From: Flavobacteriales bacterium
GTDB taxonomy: Bacteria > Bacteroidota > Bacteroidia > Flavobacteriales > JADGDT01
NCBI GenBank assembly: GCA_023145275.1
Contig: JAGLEB010000174.1
Location: 1 to 9,973 of the forward strand
Length of the DNA: 9,973 nt
Direction: 5' to 3'
Shown: in pieces, positions 1 through 7,665 of the stretch
Layout of the letters: every line of letters begins with the position of its first letter
Position numbering within the stretch: position 1 is the stretch's first letter
Program-made: the position numbers and the translations under genes
The notes under the pieces: model-generated
The model's database searches: none
The model's input: only the letters and a program-made list of their open reading frames with translations
What the model was told of the DNA's origin: nothing

Positions 1-130
1 CACCAGAGTCAAGAGCTTCTTTTACTAATTCATCTGCTCCAACCTCACCTCTCATATTTGGAGGGTATGGCGATTTCAAGTTGATCTTACCAAATTCTAC
101 ACTATGTGCAATCTTTTCAAAAATATCCAT
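1..130 (-). CDS. Corrinoid (B12-binding) protein, N-terminal fragment
   Basis: The first 43 codons are present, starting at ATG (128-130); the rest lies beyond the left edge. The peptide begins MDIFEKIAHSVEFGKIN, followed by SPYPPNMRGEVGADELVKEA and LDSG. A short helix, a 'GK(I)' turn, a 'yPP.m.G..GadElvkeAL..G' segment and a second helix fit the helical cap domain of small corrinoid proteins (MtbC/MtaC/COG5012 type). These carry cobalamin between methyltransferases in the cytoplasm. The cobalamin-binding DxHxxG motif would lie in the missing part, so the family call rests on the cap alone and the substrate cannot be inferred. No Shine-Dalgarno is visible; the sequence before the ATG is A-rich, as is usual in Bacteroidota. 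The gene has the same orientation as the act operon but is separated from it by a terminator and about 530 bp, so it is probably transcribed independently. Confidence 0.55.
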   Translation of the reverse strand, partial: MDIFEKIAHSVEFGKINLKSPYPPNMRGEVGADELVKEALDSG

Positions 131-229
131 TTTATCTACTTTATTATTATCAATTCAATTTTTTGTACCCCTTTTTACTGTCTAATTTATGACACCCTAA
201 AGCAATGAACTTTAGAGCATTAATACAAT

Positions 230-266
230 ACACAAAATGGGCAAATATAAACACAAAATGAGCAAA
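230..266. promoter_or_regulatory. Tandem 16-bp direct repeat, candidate operator
   Basis: ACACAAAATGGGCAAA (230-245) is repeated as ACACAAAATGAGCAAA (251-266) with one mismatch. The start-to-start distance is exactly 21 bp, two helical turns, so both copies face the same side of the DNA. That geometry is typical of AraC-family activators, which bind direct repeats about 21 bp apart; the regulator assignment is inference. The repeat lies about 100-135 bp upstream of the corrinoid-protein start codon and the next gene the other way is more than 400 bp off, so that gene is the likely target. On the minus strand the copies read TTTGCYCATTTTGTGT, and the TTTG of the copy nearer the gene could also serve as a -33 element. 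Confidence 0.45.
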
Positions 267-536
267 CCTTTTATACTATTTACTCACTATATTTTACTTT
301 GCGATGTTTAACATATCTTTTGATTAATATATTTTCAAAAAACATTTAATACAATCGATTGGCAATTTAGTGATTTTAAAACGTAATACAAAAATAAAAT
401 GACGAAAAGTAATTAATTACTAATCAACACCTTGTACTTCTAGCAGAATTTAAAAAAGAATAAAACAATATAAAACGACATTATTTAAGCTATTATTTTA
501 ACATTTATTTTGTATTTAACTTCTAAAAAGTTGCAA

Positions 537-566
537 CAAAATTATTCTAATTAATTCTATGACAAA
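537..566 (-). promoter_or_regulatory. Possible Bacteroidota promoter (TTTG-N18-TAATTTTG)
   Basis: Read on the minus strand, TTTG (563-566) is followed after 18 nt by TAATTTTG (537-544). The known Bacteroides sigma-70 pattern is TTTG, about 19-21 nt, then TAnnTTTG, so both boxes match and the spacing is slightly short. Transcription would run toward the corrinoid gene with a leader of about 400 nt, or make a short RNA. The composition is very AT-rich, so a chance match is quite possible. Confidence 0.25.
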
Positions 567-661
567 CTTAAATACTGCTGTATATAATTCCAATACTAAT
601 ATCTTTAAACACAGTATACATCAACGTAAAATTAGCTATTCTATTATTGACGAGCACCCAT

Positions 662-691
662 AAAAAAAGGCCTCGCAAATGCGAAGCCCTT
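662..691 (-). terminator. Rho-independent terminator of the act operon
   Basis: In minus-strand RNA an 11-bp stem is formed by 681-691 with 666-676, closed by a four-base loop (677-680), with a T run ending at 662. Two of the eleven pairs are G-U wobbles in this direction (668/689 and 672/685). On the plus strand the same positions become A-C mismatches, so the element works best for minus transcripts. It starts 24 nt after the actF stop codon, marks the end of the operon and insulates the downstream corrinoid gene. Confidence 0.9.
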
Positions 692-714
692 AAATTGTAT
701 TTTATCGATTGATC

Positions 715-2064
715 TTAATGATCTTCATGCTCAATATTGTAATAATGATAATGCTCAGACTCTTTTAGCATTGGGTGTCCTTTAGCAATTAAGCTACGCT
801 TACTAAGATTATTTGCAGTACAGAAAATAAACAGGCCTAAGAATCCAAGGAAAGTTCCTATTTCAACAACTCCGAAATACCAGTGACTTCCAACACTTCC
901 AGGCATAATCATAATAAACAGGTCCATATAATGCCCTATTATTAATACTACTCCAGTAACTACCATGTATGGATAATAACTTTTCTTTCCTGAATCCATT
1001 AAAACGATTAATGGGAAAACAAAGTTCATAACTACCATAGTCCAGAAAGCAACTTTATAATCAGCAAAACGAGCAATATAATAAGTTACCTCTTCAGGGA
1101 TATTAGCATACCAATACAACACAAACTGCGAGAACCACAGGTATGTCCAGAAAATTGAGAAACCAAACATAAACTTACCTAAATCGTGAATATGCGAATG
1201 ATTAACTGTCTGCAGATACCCTTTTGTCTTTAAATATACTACGACCAAAACCATCATTGCCAAGGCAGATACAAACATTCCTGAGAATACATACCAACCA
1301 AACAGAGTCGAGAACCAGTGAGGATCAACACTCATAACCCAATCCCACGATCCTGTTGAAGATGTAACTCCAAAGAACACCATGAATATTGCAGATACTT
1401 TAAATGCCTTATTATAAGCAATATTATTTCCTACTTCAGCATTTTCTTGTTCTATTGAATATTTCTTTATCAAAAGTAATGCACCAATCCAACCTCCTAG
1501 ATATACTACAGCTCTAAGCAAGAAGAAAGGAACATTTAAATATCCCGACTTACCTTCGATAATAGGATCGAAATTAGGCGAATTTGGATCAATTAAGCTA
1601 GCATCCATCCAGTGGAATATATGATGGAAGTGCAATCCTCCAGCTAGTAGAATTAGAAAAACAATTAATCCCCCAGGAATTAAATAAGTCGACATTGCTT
1701 CCATCACTCTAAGTAGCACTACCGACCAACCGGCCTGTCCGATATACTGAATCGCCATAAAGAACAATGTTCCAAGAGCGATAAATAAGAAAAACAATGC
1801 ACTAACATACAATGCAGACCAAGGTCTATTTTTCAATTGAGTTAATACATGCTCAGCATGAGCCTCATCGTGATGATCATTAATTTTTACAGCAGTCTCG
1901 TGAGAGTCGCTATCTTCACTATGATCAGCATCAACGTGCTCCATTTGGTTATTTACATCTTCAACAGTCGAAGGTGTAGTTATAAAACCAAATGCTAATG
2001 ATAATATTCCTACTGCCATTAAAACAAATGACAGAGTTTTAAGTTTTTGAGAAAATATATACAT
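715..2064 (-). CDS. actF: ActF, NrfD-like membrane subunit of Alternative Complex III
   Basis: This is a polytopic membrane protein of 449 aa, a usual length for the family. It is related to ActC and to the NrfD/PsrC membrane subunits. About ten hydrophobic segments are visible, the first at residues 10-30, then near 83-108, 115-142, 178-199, 220-236, 252-277, 296-320, 336-356, 365-385 and 395-415. Characteristic stretches are SWDWVMSVDPHW (239-250), the LFGWYVFSG region that follows it, and an aromatic run near 300-325 (WTYLWFSQFVLYWYANIPEE). In known complexes ActF packs against ActC in the inner membrane and supports quinol oxidation or ion movement; its exact role is less settled than that of ActC. 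A loop at residues 43-72 is rich in His, Asp and Glu, and the C-terminus ends HYHYYNIEHEDH. The ATG lies 7 nt after the actDE stop, so translation is probably coupled. It is the last gene of the operon, followed by a terminator. Confidence 0.93.
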   Translation of the reverse strand: MYIFSQKLKTLSFVLMAVGILSLAFGFITTPSTVEDVNNQMEHVDADHSEDSDSHETAVKINDHHDEAHAEHVLTQLKNRPWSALYVSALFFLFIALGTLFFMAIQYIGQAGWSVVLLRVMEAMSTYLIPGGLIVFLILLAGGLHFHHIFHWMDASLIDPNSPNFDPIIEGKSGYLNVPFFLLRAVVYLGGWIGALLLIKKYSIEQENAEVGNNIAYNKAFKVSAIFMVFFGVTSSTGSWDWVMSVDPHWFSTLFGWYVFSGMFVSALAMMVLVVVYLKTKGYLQTVNHSHIHDLGKFMFGFSIFWTYLWFSQFVLYWYANIPEEVTYYIARFADYKVAFWTMVVMNFVFPLIVLMDSGKKSYYPYMVVTGVVLIIGHYMDLFIMIMPGSVGSHWYFGVVEIGTFLGFLGLFIFCTANNLSKRSLIAKGHPMLKESEHYHYYNIEHEDH

Positions 2065-2071
2065 CTGATAT

Positions 2072-3190
2072 TTATTTTAATTGACTTCTTAATTTTAATA
2101 CATGCTGAGATATTTTCCAGCGCTCATCCCAGGTAAGCTGAGAAGCGTGAGATCCCATCATATTCTTTCCATAAGTAATTACATGAAATATGCTACCCTC
2201 ACTAATATTTGGCAAACGAGATGCTGCATAAGAAGGTACTCCTAAGAATTTTTCGTTCTGAACAAGTTTCCCTTGTCCATCACCATTAATTCCATGACAC
2301 GAAATACAATAGATATTGTACAATTCTTCTCCGTATTTCGCATTTTCATCATTTGAAGCTATTGGTGATTTGAGGTTCATCAATGCCTCCTGATATCCTT
2401 CATTAGTATTAGGAATATCATAAGGAACATATCCTCTTTTAATTGTTCCATCTACCGGCGTTCTAGCCTCCATGCTATTAATGCCATTTGGATCTTCTGA
2501 ATAAGGTTCATAGGCAACAGAGTGATACATATCTGGCATATATACCGACACTGGCTCTCTCATCGGTTCATCCGAACTACATGATGATAAACCTAAGCCT
2601 AACAATATAACTACAACCGAGGCTGATTTGGGAGGAAGCTTAAACCAAAGATTTCGTTTTTCCTCTTCAACAATATCTTTCACTGTTACTTCTATTGCTC
2701 CAGAATCTTTAAGTATTGCCTCCAAATTTGAAGTGTCTCCATCAACAAAAAACTCCATTAAAAATTTATCGTCCGTAGTTCTAGGATCTGGGTTAATACC
2801 AGCACTACCAGGATACAGCTTATTCTTAAAGAAATACGTTGTAACCATTAAGTGTGCAGTAAAGAAAATAGTCATTTCAAACATAATAGGTATGAATGAA
2901 GGCATATTCTCTAGCCATGTAAAACTCGGTTTACCACCAATATTCTGTGGCCAATCCTCAATCATCATGAACCATGTTAACCAAATAGCAAAGAAAAATC
3001 CAATTATTCCGAATATAAAAGCTGCTGAAGCAATACGAGTTGGCTTCAAGCCCATTGCCTTATCTAGTCCGTGAACAGGGAAAGGTGTATAAACCTCGTC
3101 TATATCAATTCCCTTCTGACGAACGGCTTTTACACCACTCATCAATATATCGTCGTCGTCAAACAATCCGTGTACAAGTTTCTTACTCAT
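2072..3190 (-). CDS. actDE: Fused ActD-ActE: membrane anchor plus monohaem cytochrome c lipoprotein
   Basis: Two normally separate Act subunits form one 372-aa frame. Residues 1-180 are ActD (DUF3341): an N-terminal cytoplasmic segment, membrane helices near 52-76 and 98-121, then a soluble alpha/beta tail (DDKFLMEFFVDGD) ending in EEEKRN. Residues 182-204 look like a complete lipoprotein signal: basic residues (K184, K188), a short hydrophobic core 190-201 and lipobox LSSC with Cys204. Residues 205-372 are ActE, with conserved blocks VYMPDMYHSVAYEPY (216-230) and TPVDGTIKRGYVPY (244-257), haem motif CISCH (295-299) and a probable Met ligand at 344 or 345. ActE passes electrons to or from the ActA haems at the periplasmic face. 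There is no in-frame ATG near the junction; Val170 is a GTG codon and a conceivable internal start. The topology works, since the ActD tail is cytoplasmic and the signal would carry ActE out. The ATG overlaps the actC stop by 8 nt. Confidence 0.9.
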   Translation of the reverse strand: MSKKLVHGLFDDDDILMSGVKAVRQKGIDIDEVYTPFPVHGLDKAMGLKPTRIASAAFIFGIIGFFFAIWLTWFMMIEDWPQNIGGKPSFTWLENMPSFIPIMFEMTIFFTAHLMVTTYFFKNKLYPGSAGINPDPRTTDDKFLMEFFVDGDTSNLEAILKDSGAIEVTVKDIVEEEKRNLWFKLPPKSASVVVILLGLGLSSCSSDEPMREPVSVYMPDMYHSVAYEPYSEDPNGINSMEARTPVDGTIKRGYVPYDIPNTNEGYQEALMNLKSPIASNDENAKYGEELYNIYCISCHGINGDGQGKLVQNEKFLGVPSYAASRLPNISEGSIFHVITYGKNMMGSHASQLTWDERWKISQHVLKLRSQLK

Positions 3191-4562
3191 GTTTGTGTAA
3201 CTTTTTTTGGCTCTCGCCAGATGATTTCAAAATAGTTTTCAACTCAGCCTGAGCAATCACAGGGAAAGTACGAGCATAAAGCAAGAACAATACGAAGAAG
3301 AATCCGATCGTTCCAACAAAAATACCAATATCAACATAAGTTGGCGAGAACATCGACCACGATGATGGTAAGTAATCACGGTGTAATGATGTTACGATGA
3401 TCACAAAACGTTCAAACCACATACCTACATTTACAATAATCGATAAGACGAATGTAAACATAATACTCGTTCTAAGTTTTTTAAACCACATTAACTGTGG
3501 AGAAACAACATTGAAAGTCATCATGGATAAATAAGCCCACCAATAAGGTCCTGTTGCTCTATTTAAGAAAGCGTATTGTTCGTATTCTACACCCGAATAC
3601 CACGCCATAAATAACTCAGTAATGTATGCTACACCAACAATAGAACCTGTAAGCATAATTACAATATTCATCATTTCGATGTGTTGAATAGTGATATAGC
3701 TTTCAAGATTCACAACTTTTCTCATAATAATAAGCAAGGTCTGTACCATAGCAAATCCCGAGAAAATAGCTCCCGCCACAAAGTAAGGAGGGAAAATAGT
3801 TGTGTGCCATCCAGGAATAACTGATGTTGCAAAGTCCATAGATACAATAGTATGTACCGAAAGTACAAGAGGTGTAGCTAATCCAGCTAAGACTAATGAT
3901 ACTTCCTCAAAACGTTGCCAATGTTTTGCTTTACCACTCCAACCAAAACTCATTATTTTATAAATGTGCTTTTGAAAAGGCTTTACTGCTCTATCTCTAA
4001 TCATGGCAAAATCTGGAATCAACCCAACATACCAAAATACAGTAGATACCGAGAAGTATGTAGAAATTGCAAATACATCCCATAGTAGAGGTGAGTTAAA
4101 ATTCACCCAAAGCGACCCGAAGTTGTTTGGGAATGGAAATACCCAATATGCCAACCAAGGACGCCCCATATGAAGAAGTGGGAACAATGCAGCCTGAACA
4201 ACAGCAAAAATTGTCATTGCTTCTGCAGAACGGTTAATTGACATACGCCATTTCTGACGGAATAATAAAAGTACTGCCGAGATTAATGTACCGGCATGAC
4301 CTATACCTACCCACCATACAAAGTTTGTAATATCCCAAGCCCAACCAACGGTTTTATTAAGTCCCCAAGACCCAATTCCTTCACCTATAGTTATTGCCAT
4401 AGCTCCAATCCCCCAAAGGAAAGCTATTGTCGCAAGGGTAAAGGCAAACCACCACATCTTGTTGGCCTTACCTTCAACTGGAGCAGCCACATCTCTTGTA
4501 ACGTCGCTATACGACTTATTACCTAAAACTAATGGCTCTCTTATTTCTGATTCATAATGCAT
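3183..4562 (-). CDS. actC: ActC, NrfD-like quinol-oxidising membrane subunit of Alternative Complex III
   Basis: This 459-aa protein of the NrfD/PsrC family is embedded in the inner membrane and forms the menaquinol site that feeds electrons to ActB. About ten membrane helices are visible (near 38-62, 80-101, 113-132, 158-180, 218-240, 257-280, 294-318, 340-358, 366-392 and 408-430). Likely functional residues in conserved stretches are His89 (VGIGHAGTLIS), His131/Arg134 (HMGRPW), Asp162 (LLWDVF), His237 and Asp243 (VHTIVSMDFATSVIPGWHTT), His253 and Glu316. In studied complexes, polar residues on these helices line the quinol site and a proposed proton path; assigning individual roles here is inference. 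The start is the ATG 11 nt after the actB stop. The stop lies inside the actDE start region (8-nt overlap, ATGAGTAA), implying translational coupling. Length and composition are ordinary for Bacteroidota ActC. Confidence 0.95.
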   Translation of the reverse strand: MHYESEIREPLVLGNKSYSDVTRDVAAPVEGKANKMWWFAFTLATIAFLWGIGAMAITIGEGIGSWGLNKTVGWAWDITNFVWWVGIGHAGTLISAVLLLFRQKWRMSINRSAEAMTIFAVVQAALFPLLHMGRPWLAYWVFPFPNNFGSLWVNFNSPLLWDVFAISTYFSVSTVFWYVGLIPDFAMIRDRAVKPFQKHIYKIMSFGWSGKAKHWQRFEEVSLVLAGLATPLVLSVHTIVSMDFATSVIPGWHTTIFPPYFVAGAIFSGFAMVQTLLIIMRKVVNLESYITIQHIEMMNIVIMLTGSIVGVAYITELFMAWYSGVEYEQYAFLNRATGPYWWAYLSMMTFNVVSPQLMWFKKLRTSIMFTFVLSIIVNVGMWFERFVIIVTSLHRDYLPSSWSMFSPTYVDIGIFVGTIGFFFVLFLLYARTFPVIAQAELKTILKSSGESQKKLHKHE

Positions 4563-4573
4563 ATCCAGTATAA

Positions 4574-7500
4574 TTATGAGTTTTTATTTCTAATTTTTGT
4601 TTGATACATCACATTCGGTTTTGTTCCTACTGTTTCTAACAAGTAGTACTTACGATCGTCATGTAAAGGCTCTTGAATCAACGATTCTTCGTTATTTATA
4701 TCTCCAAATGCCATTGCTTCTGATGGACATGCCGAAGAGCAGGCTGTTTGAATATCGATATCTTCCAACCTACGACCGTCTTTCTTAGCACTAAGAATTC
4801 CTGCTTGAGTGATTTGTATACACATCGAACACTTTTCCATAACCCCACGATCGCGAATTACAACGTCAGGATTAAGTACCATACGTCCAACCTCATCATT
4901 CATATGGTAGTCAAACTTTTCATTCCCATTATATTGGAACCAGTTAAACCTACGTACCTTATAAGGACAGTTATTTGCACAGTATCTAGTACCTACACAT
5001 CTATTGTATGCCATCTGATTCTGACCTTGAGCACCGTGAGAAGTTGCAGCCACCGGACAAACTGTCTCACATGGAGCGTGATTACAGTGCTGACACATTA
5101 CAGGTTGGAAAACTACTTCAGGATTAGCCGAAGCTACCTCCATCTGATGATACATATCTACTGATCCAGTTACTCCACTCAAGCCTTCAGCTTTAGCTTT
5201 CTCCTTAGTCATATCAGAAGAGTAATAGCGATCAATACGCAACCAGTGCATATCTCTCGACTTACGAACTTCTTCCTTACCTACTACAGCAACATTATTC
5301 TCAGCATGACAAGCAACAACACAAGCTGCACAACCTGTACATGCATTAAGATCTATAGAAAGATTAAAGTGTGGTCCAATATCTGAATCGTGTTGATCCC
5401 ACAAATCTATCTTCGAAACAGGTTGGTTACCATCGTGAGTCGCCAACATATTTATTGGATTCCACTCATCTCTACTTTTATTCTTGTATATATCGAATGT
5501 TGTTTCTTGAACAACATCTCTATCCATCATAGTGTGATGTAACTGAACACAAGCAAATTCATGCTCTCCTTCAACTTTCTCAATACTAACACTACTTGCA
5601 TACTTATTGAAACTCTTGTAGAACGGATAAGCATTTACACCGGTCTTCATAGCGTCTTTCACTCCTTCGCTTCGCCCGTAACCTAAGGCTAAACCAAGTG
5701 TCCCATATGCTTGACCAGGCTGAATAAATACAGGCACAGTCATCGACACACCTGCAGCACTTAGTTTTACAATGTCTCCGTTTAGAGCACCATTTGAAAC
5801 ATTCCAGTTCGTTAAACCAAGCTCTTTTGCGTGAGCAGCCGAGATTGTTAAATAGTTATCCCACGATGTACGAGTTATAGGATCTGGCAACTCTTGCAAC
5901 CAAGGATTGTTTGCCAATTCTCCATTACCCATACCCGCCTTAACGTATAACTCTAATTCTATACCTTTTGCATTTTTAAAATATTTTTGAGCAGCTTTTG
6001 CAACTGCTGCCATATCAACTTCGTTCAAAGTTGGCATATCAGGGTCTAAGCTAAGTTTCAAAACCCCATCGTGTAGAGTTTGATTCCAAGTTGATCCAGT
6101 TTTCTTAGATAGAATATTATTCTTCCAATTATTTTTTATGAAAGAGTAAAAATCTTCATCAGAACCCATCCACTTCAATAAATTATCTTGAAATTGACGA
6201 GTATCATATAGTGGACGTATCGTTGGCTGCATCAATGAATACTCTCCTTCTACCGCCATAGCATCTCCCCAACTCTCTAGAGAATGTTGAGAAGGCAAAT
6301 TGTATGTCGATTCTTTTGTTGTTTCGTCAACAAACTGAGTTACAGAAACAGTAGTCTCAACCTTTTTCATTCCTTTTACAAACTCTACTGAATTTGCTAA
6401 AGAATAAACAGGATTAACATTATAACAAATCAAGGCAGATACTTTTCCAGAGTTCATATCCTGAACAAGCTGTTGCACTGCATTGTCATTTCCTTCTTTT
6501 ACAAAAACTGGCTTACCAACGCACATCGCTCTACTTTGTAGTGCTAGGTTAATCTTCATTGCCAATATTTGCAAGTTTTTATCGTTACTTCCTGTAACAA
6601 CTAAAGCTTTACTCCCAGCATTTTTCAACTCTTTTGCAATTGCTGCAAGTTTACTATCTATTGGAGTTTTGTTAGTCGCTAGGTTCTCCCCTAATATTAT
6701 ATTATAAAGTTTTATTAGAGCTGAAGCCTGCTCTGATGGTTTTACAGAATATCTATCATCTGCATTTGCACCTGCAAGCGACATGTTAGTCTCAACTTGT
6801 ATATGACGAGACATTTCTTTCTGCTTAGGATTTCTTCCTATCGAATAACCTTTCTCGTATCCTCCGCCTAACCAATCACCAATAAAATCGGCTCCGAAAG
6901 AAACTATAGTCCTAGCTTCAGCAAAATTATAAAGTGGTAAAGCGCGCTTTCCATAAAGTGTTTCATAGGCATCTAATGCTCCTGAACTAGAAACAGCATC
7001 ATAAGAAATATGTTTCGTTGTTGGATACTTTTCAGAAAACTTAGAAATTATCTCCTTAGTCGATGGACTAAACATCGATGATGTAAGTAATACTATTTCC
7101 TTATCTCCAGCTGTAGCTAATGCCGTAGCAATATCCGCATCAACTGATGACCACGAAATCTCTTCCCCTTCTTTTTGAGGGGCTTTTAGCCTATTACTGT
7201 CATATAACGATAATACATTAGCTTGAATACGAGCATTTGTGGTAGAATAATAATCAGCCATTGTGTTTGGCTCAATCCTTATAGGACGTCCTTCTCGTGC
7301 TCTTACTAATACGCTTGCAAAATCATGACCGTCTGATATTGATGTTGCATAATAATCTGCACTACCAGGAGTAACATTATCAGGCTTTACTACATAGGGT
7401 ATCGATTTTACAACAGGACCCTCACATGCCGCTAATGATGCCGCTGCAGTACTAAATCCAATATATTTCAAAAAATCTCTTCGCGTAGTAGATCCACTTT

Positions 7501-7633
7501 CTAGTGACTCCTTATCTCCAAGGAAATCATCAGTAGGTATTTCTTCAACAAACTCTTTGTTTCGAAGGTCTTGCATAATCTGACTTTCTTCATTCAGATC
7601 CTCAATACCTTTCCAATATTTTTTTTGTGACAT
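4574..7633 (-). CDS. actB: ActB, Tat-exported iron-sulfur subunit of Alternative Complex III
   Basis: This 1019-aa periplasmic electron-transfer subunit is a natural fusion of a molybdopterin-oxidoreductase-like domain (about 75-690) and a ferredoxin-type domain (about 750-1000). It takes electrons from the quinol site and passes them to the ActA and ActE haems. A Tat motif TRRDFLK (50-56) sits before a hydrophobic stretch and lipobox LAAC (Cys70), so it is exported folded and probably lipid-anchored. Family members lack a molybdenum cofactor, and I see no obvious Mo-ligating motif here. Fifteen cysteines fit three [4Fe-4S] and one [3Fe-4S] cluster: C765/768/771/775, C847/850/855/859, C879/885/889 and C935/938/965/969. 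In the three-Cys group (CVGTRYCANNC) Thr882 occupies the usual fourth cysteine position, as expected for [3Fe-4S]. The mRNA reads AGAAGG directly before the ATG, too close for a normal Shine-Dalgarno site. actA lies 99 nt upstream and actC 11 nt downstream. Confidence 0.96.
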   Translation of the reverse strand: MSQKKYWKGIEDLNEESQIMQDLRNKEFVEEIPTDDFLGDKESLESGSTTRRDFLKYIGFSTAAASLAACEGPVVKSIPYVVKPDNVTPGSADYYATSISDGHDFASVLVRAREGRPIRIEPNTMADYYSTTNARIQANVLSLYDSNRLKAPQKEGEEISWSSVDADIATALATAGDKEIVLLTSSMFSPSTKEIISKFSEKYPTTKHISYDAVSSSGALDAYETLYGKRALPLYNFAEARTIVSFGADFIGDWLGGGYEKGYSIGRNPKQKEMSRHIQVETNMSLAGANADDRYSVKPSEQASALIKLYNIILGENLATNKTPIDSKLAAIAKELKNAGSKALVVTGSNDKNLQILAMKINLALQSRAMCVGKPVFVKEGNDNAVQQLVQDMNSGKVSALICYNVNPVYSLANSVEFVKGMKKVETTVSVTQFVDETTKESTYNLPSQHSLESWGDAMAVEGEYSLMQPTIRPLYDTRQFQDNLLKWMGSDEDFYSFIKNNWKNNILSKKTGSTWNQTLHDGVLKLSLDPDMPTLNEVDMAAVAKAAQKYFKNAKGIELELYVKAGMGNGELANNPWLQELPDPITRTSWDNYLTISAAHAKELGLTNWNVSNGALNGDIVKLSAAGVSMTVPVFIQPGQAYGTLGLALGYGRSEGVKDAMKTGVNAYPFYKSFNKYASSVSIEKVEGEHEFACVQLHHTMMDRDVVQETTFDIYKNKSRDEWNPINMLATHDGNQPVSKIDLWDQHDSDIGPHFNLSIDLNACTGCAACVVACHAENNVAVVGKEEVRKSRDMHWLRIDRYYSSDMTKEKAKAEGLSGVTGSVDMYHQMEVASANPEVVFQPVMCQHCNHAPCETVCPVAATSHGAQGQNQMAYNRCVGTRYCANNCPYKVRRFNWFQYNGNEKFDYHMNDEVGRMVLNPDVVIRDRGVMEKCSMCIQITQAGILSAKKDGRRLEDIDIQTACSSACPSEAMAFGDINNEESLIQEPLHDDRKYYLLETVGTKPNVMYQTKIRNKNS

Positions 7634-7665
7634 CCTTCTCTTTTGTTTAATTTGATTAATTGTTT

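Larger units (their letters stand above)
131..661. other. AT-rich intergenic region, no gene seen
   Basis: This 531-bp stretch between the act terminator and the corrinoid gene has no convincing coding frame; the longest ATG-started frame I noticed is 34 codons (559-663, plus). It holds a tandem 16-bp direct repeat (230-266), a promoter-like pair TTTG/TAATTTTG on the minus strand (537-566), other TAnnTTTG octamers on the minus strand (242-249 and 389-396) and a 14-bp palindrome at 408-421. At this base composition several of these are expected by chance. I see no GC-rich fold resembling a cobalamin riboswitch. Confidence 0.6.

Noticed and set aside
408..421. 14-bp palindrome AGTAATTAATTACT
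   Set aside because: It is composed almost only of A and T in AT-rich DNA, has no flanking signals, and is easily a chance match.
131..661. Possible cobalamin riboswitch upstream of the corrinoid gene
   Set aside because: No conserved B12-box or GC-rich multi-stem fold is visible in this AT-rich region.
559..663. 34-codon ATG frame on the plus strand left of actF
   Set aside because: It is short, AT-rich, without a recognisable motif, and its stop lies in the terminator's T-run region.
2628..3252. Plus-strand frames of 148 and 70 codons opposite actDE
   Set aside because: They are shadows of the well-supported ActDE and ActC coding frames.
4597..5164. Plus-strand frames of 63 and 138 codons opposite actB
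   Set aside because: They lie antisense to the conserved Fe-S cysteine region, which clearly codes on the minus strand.
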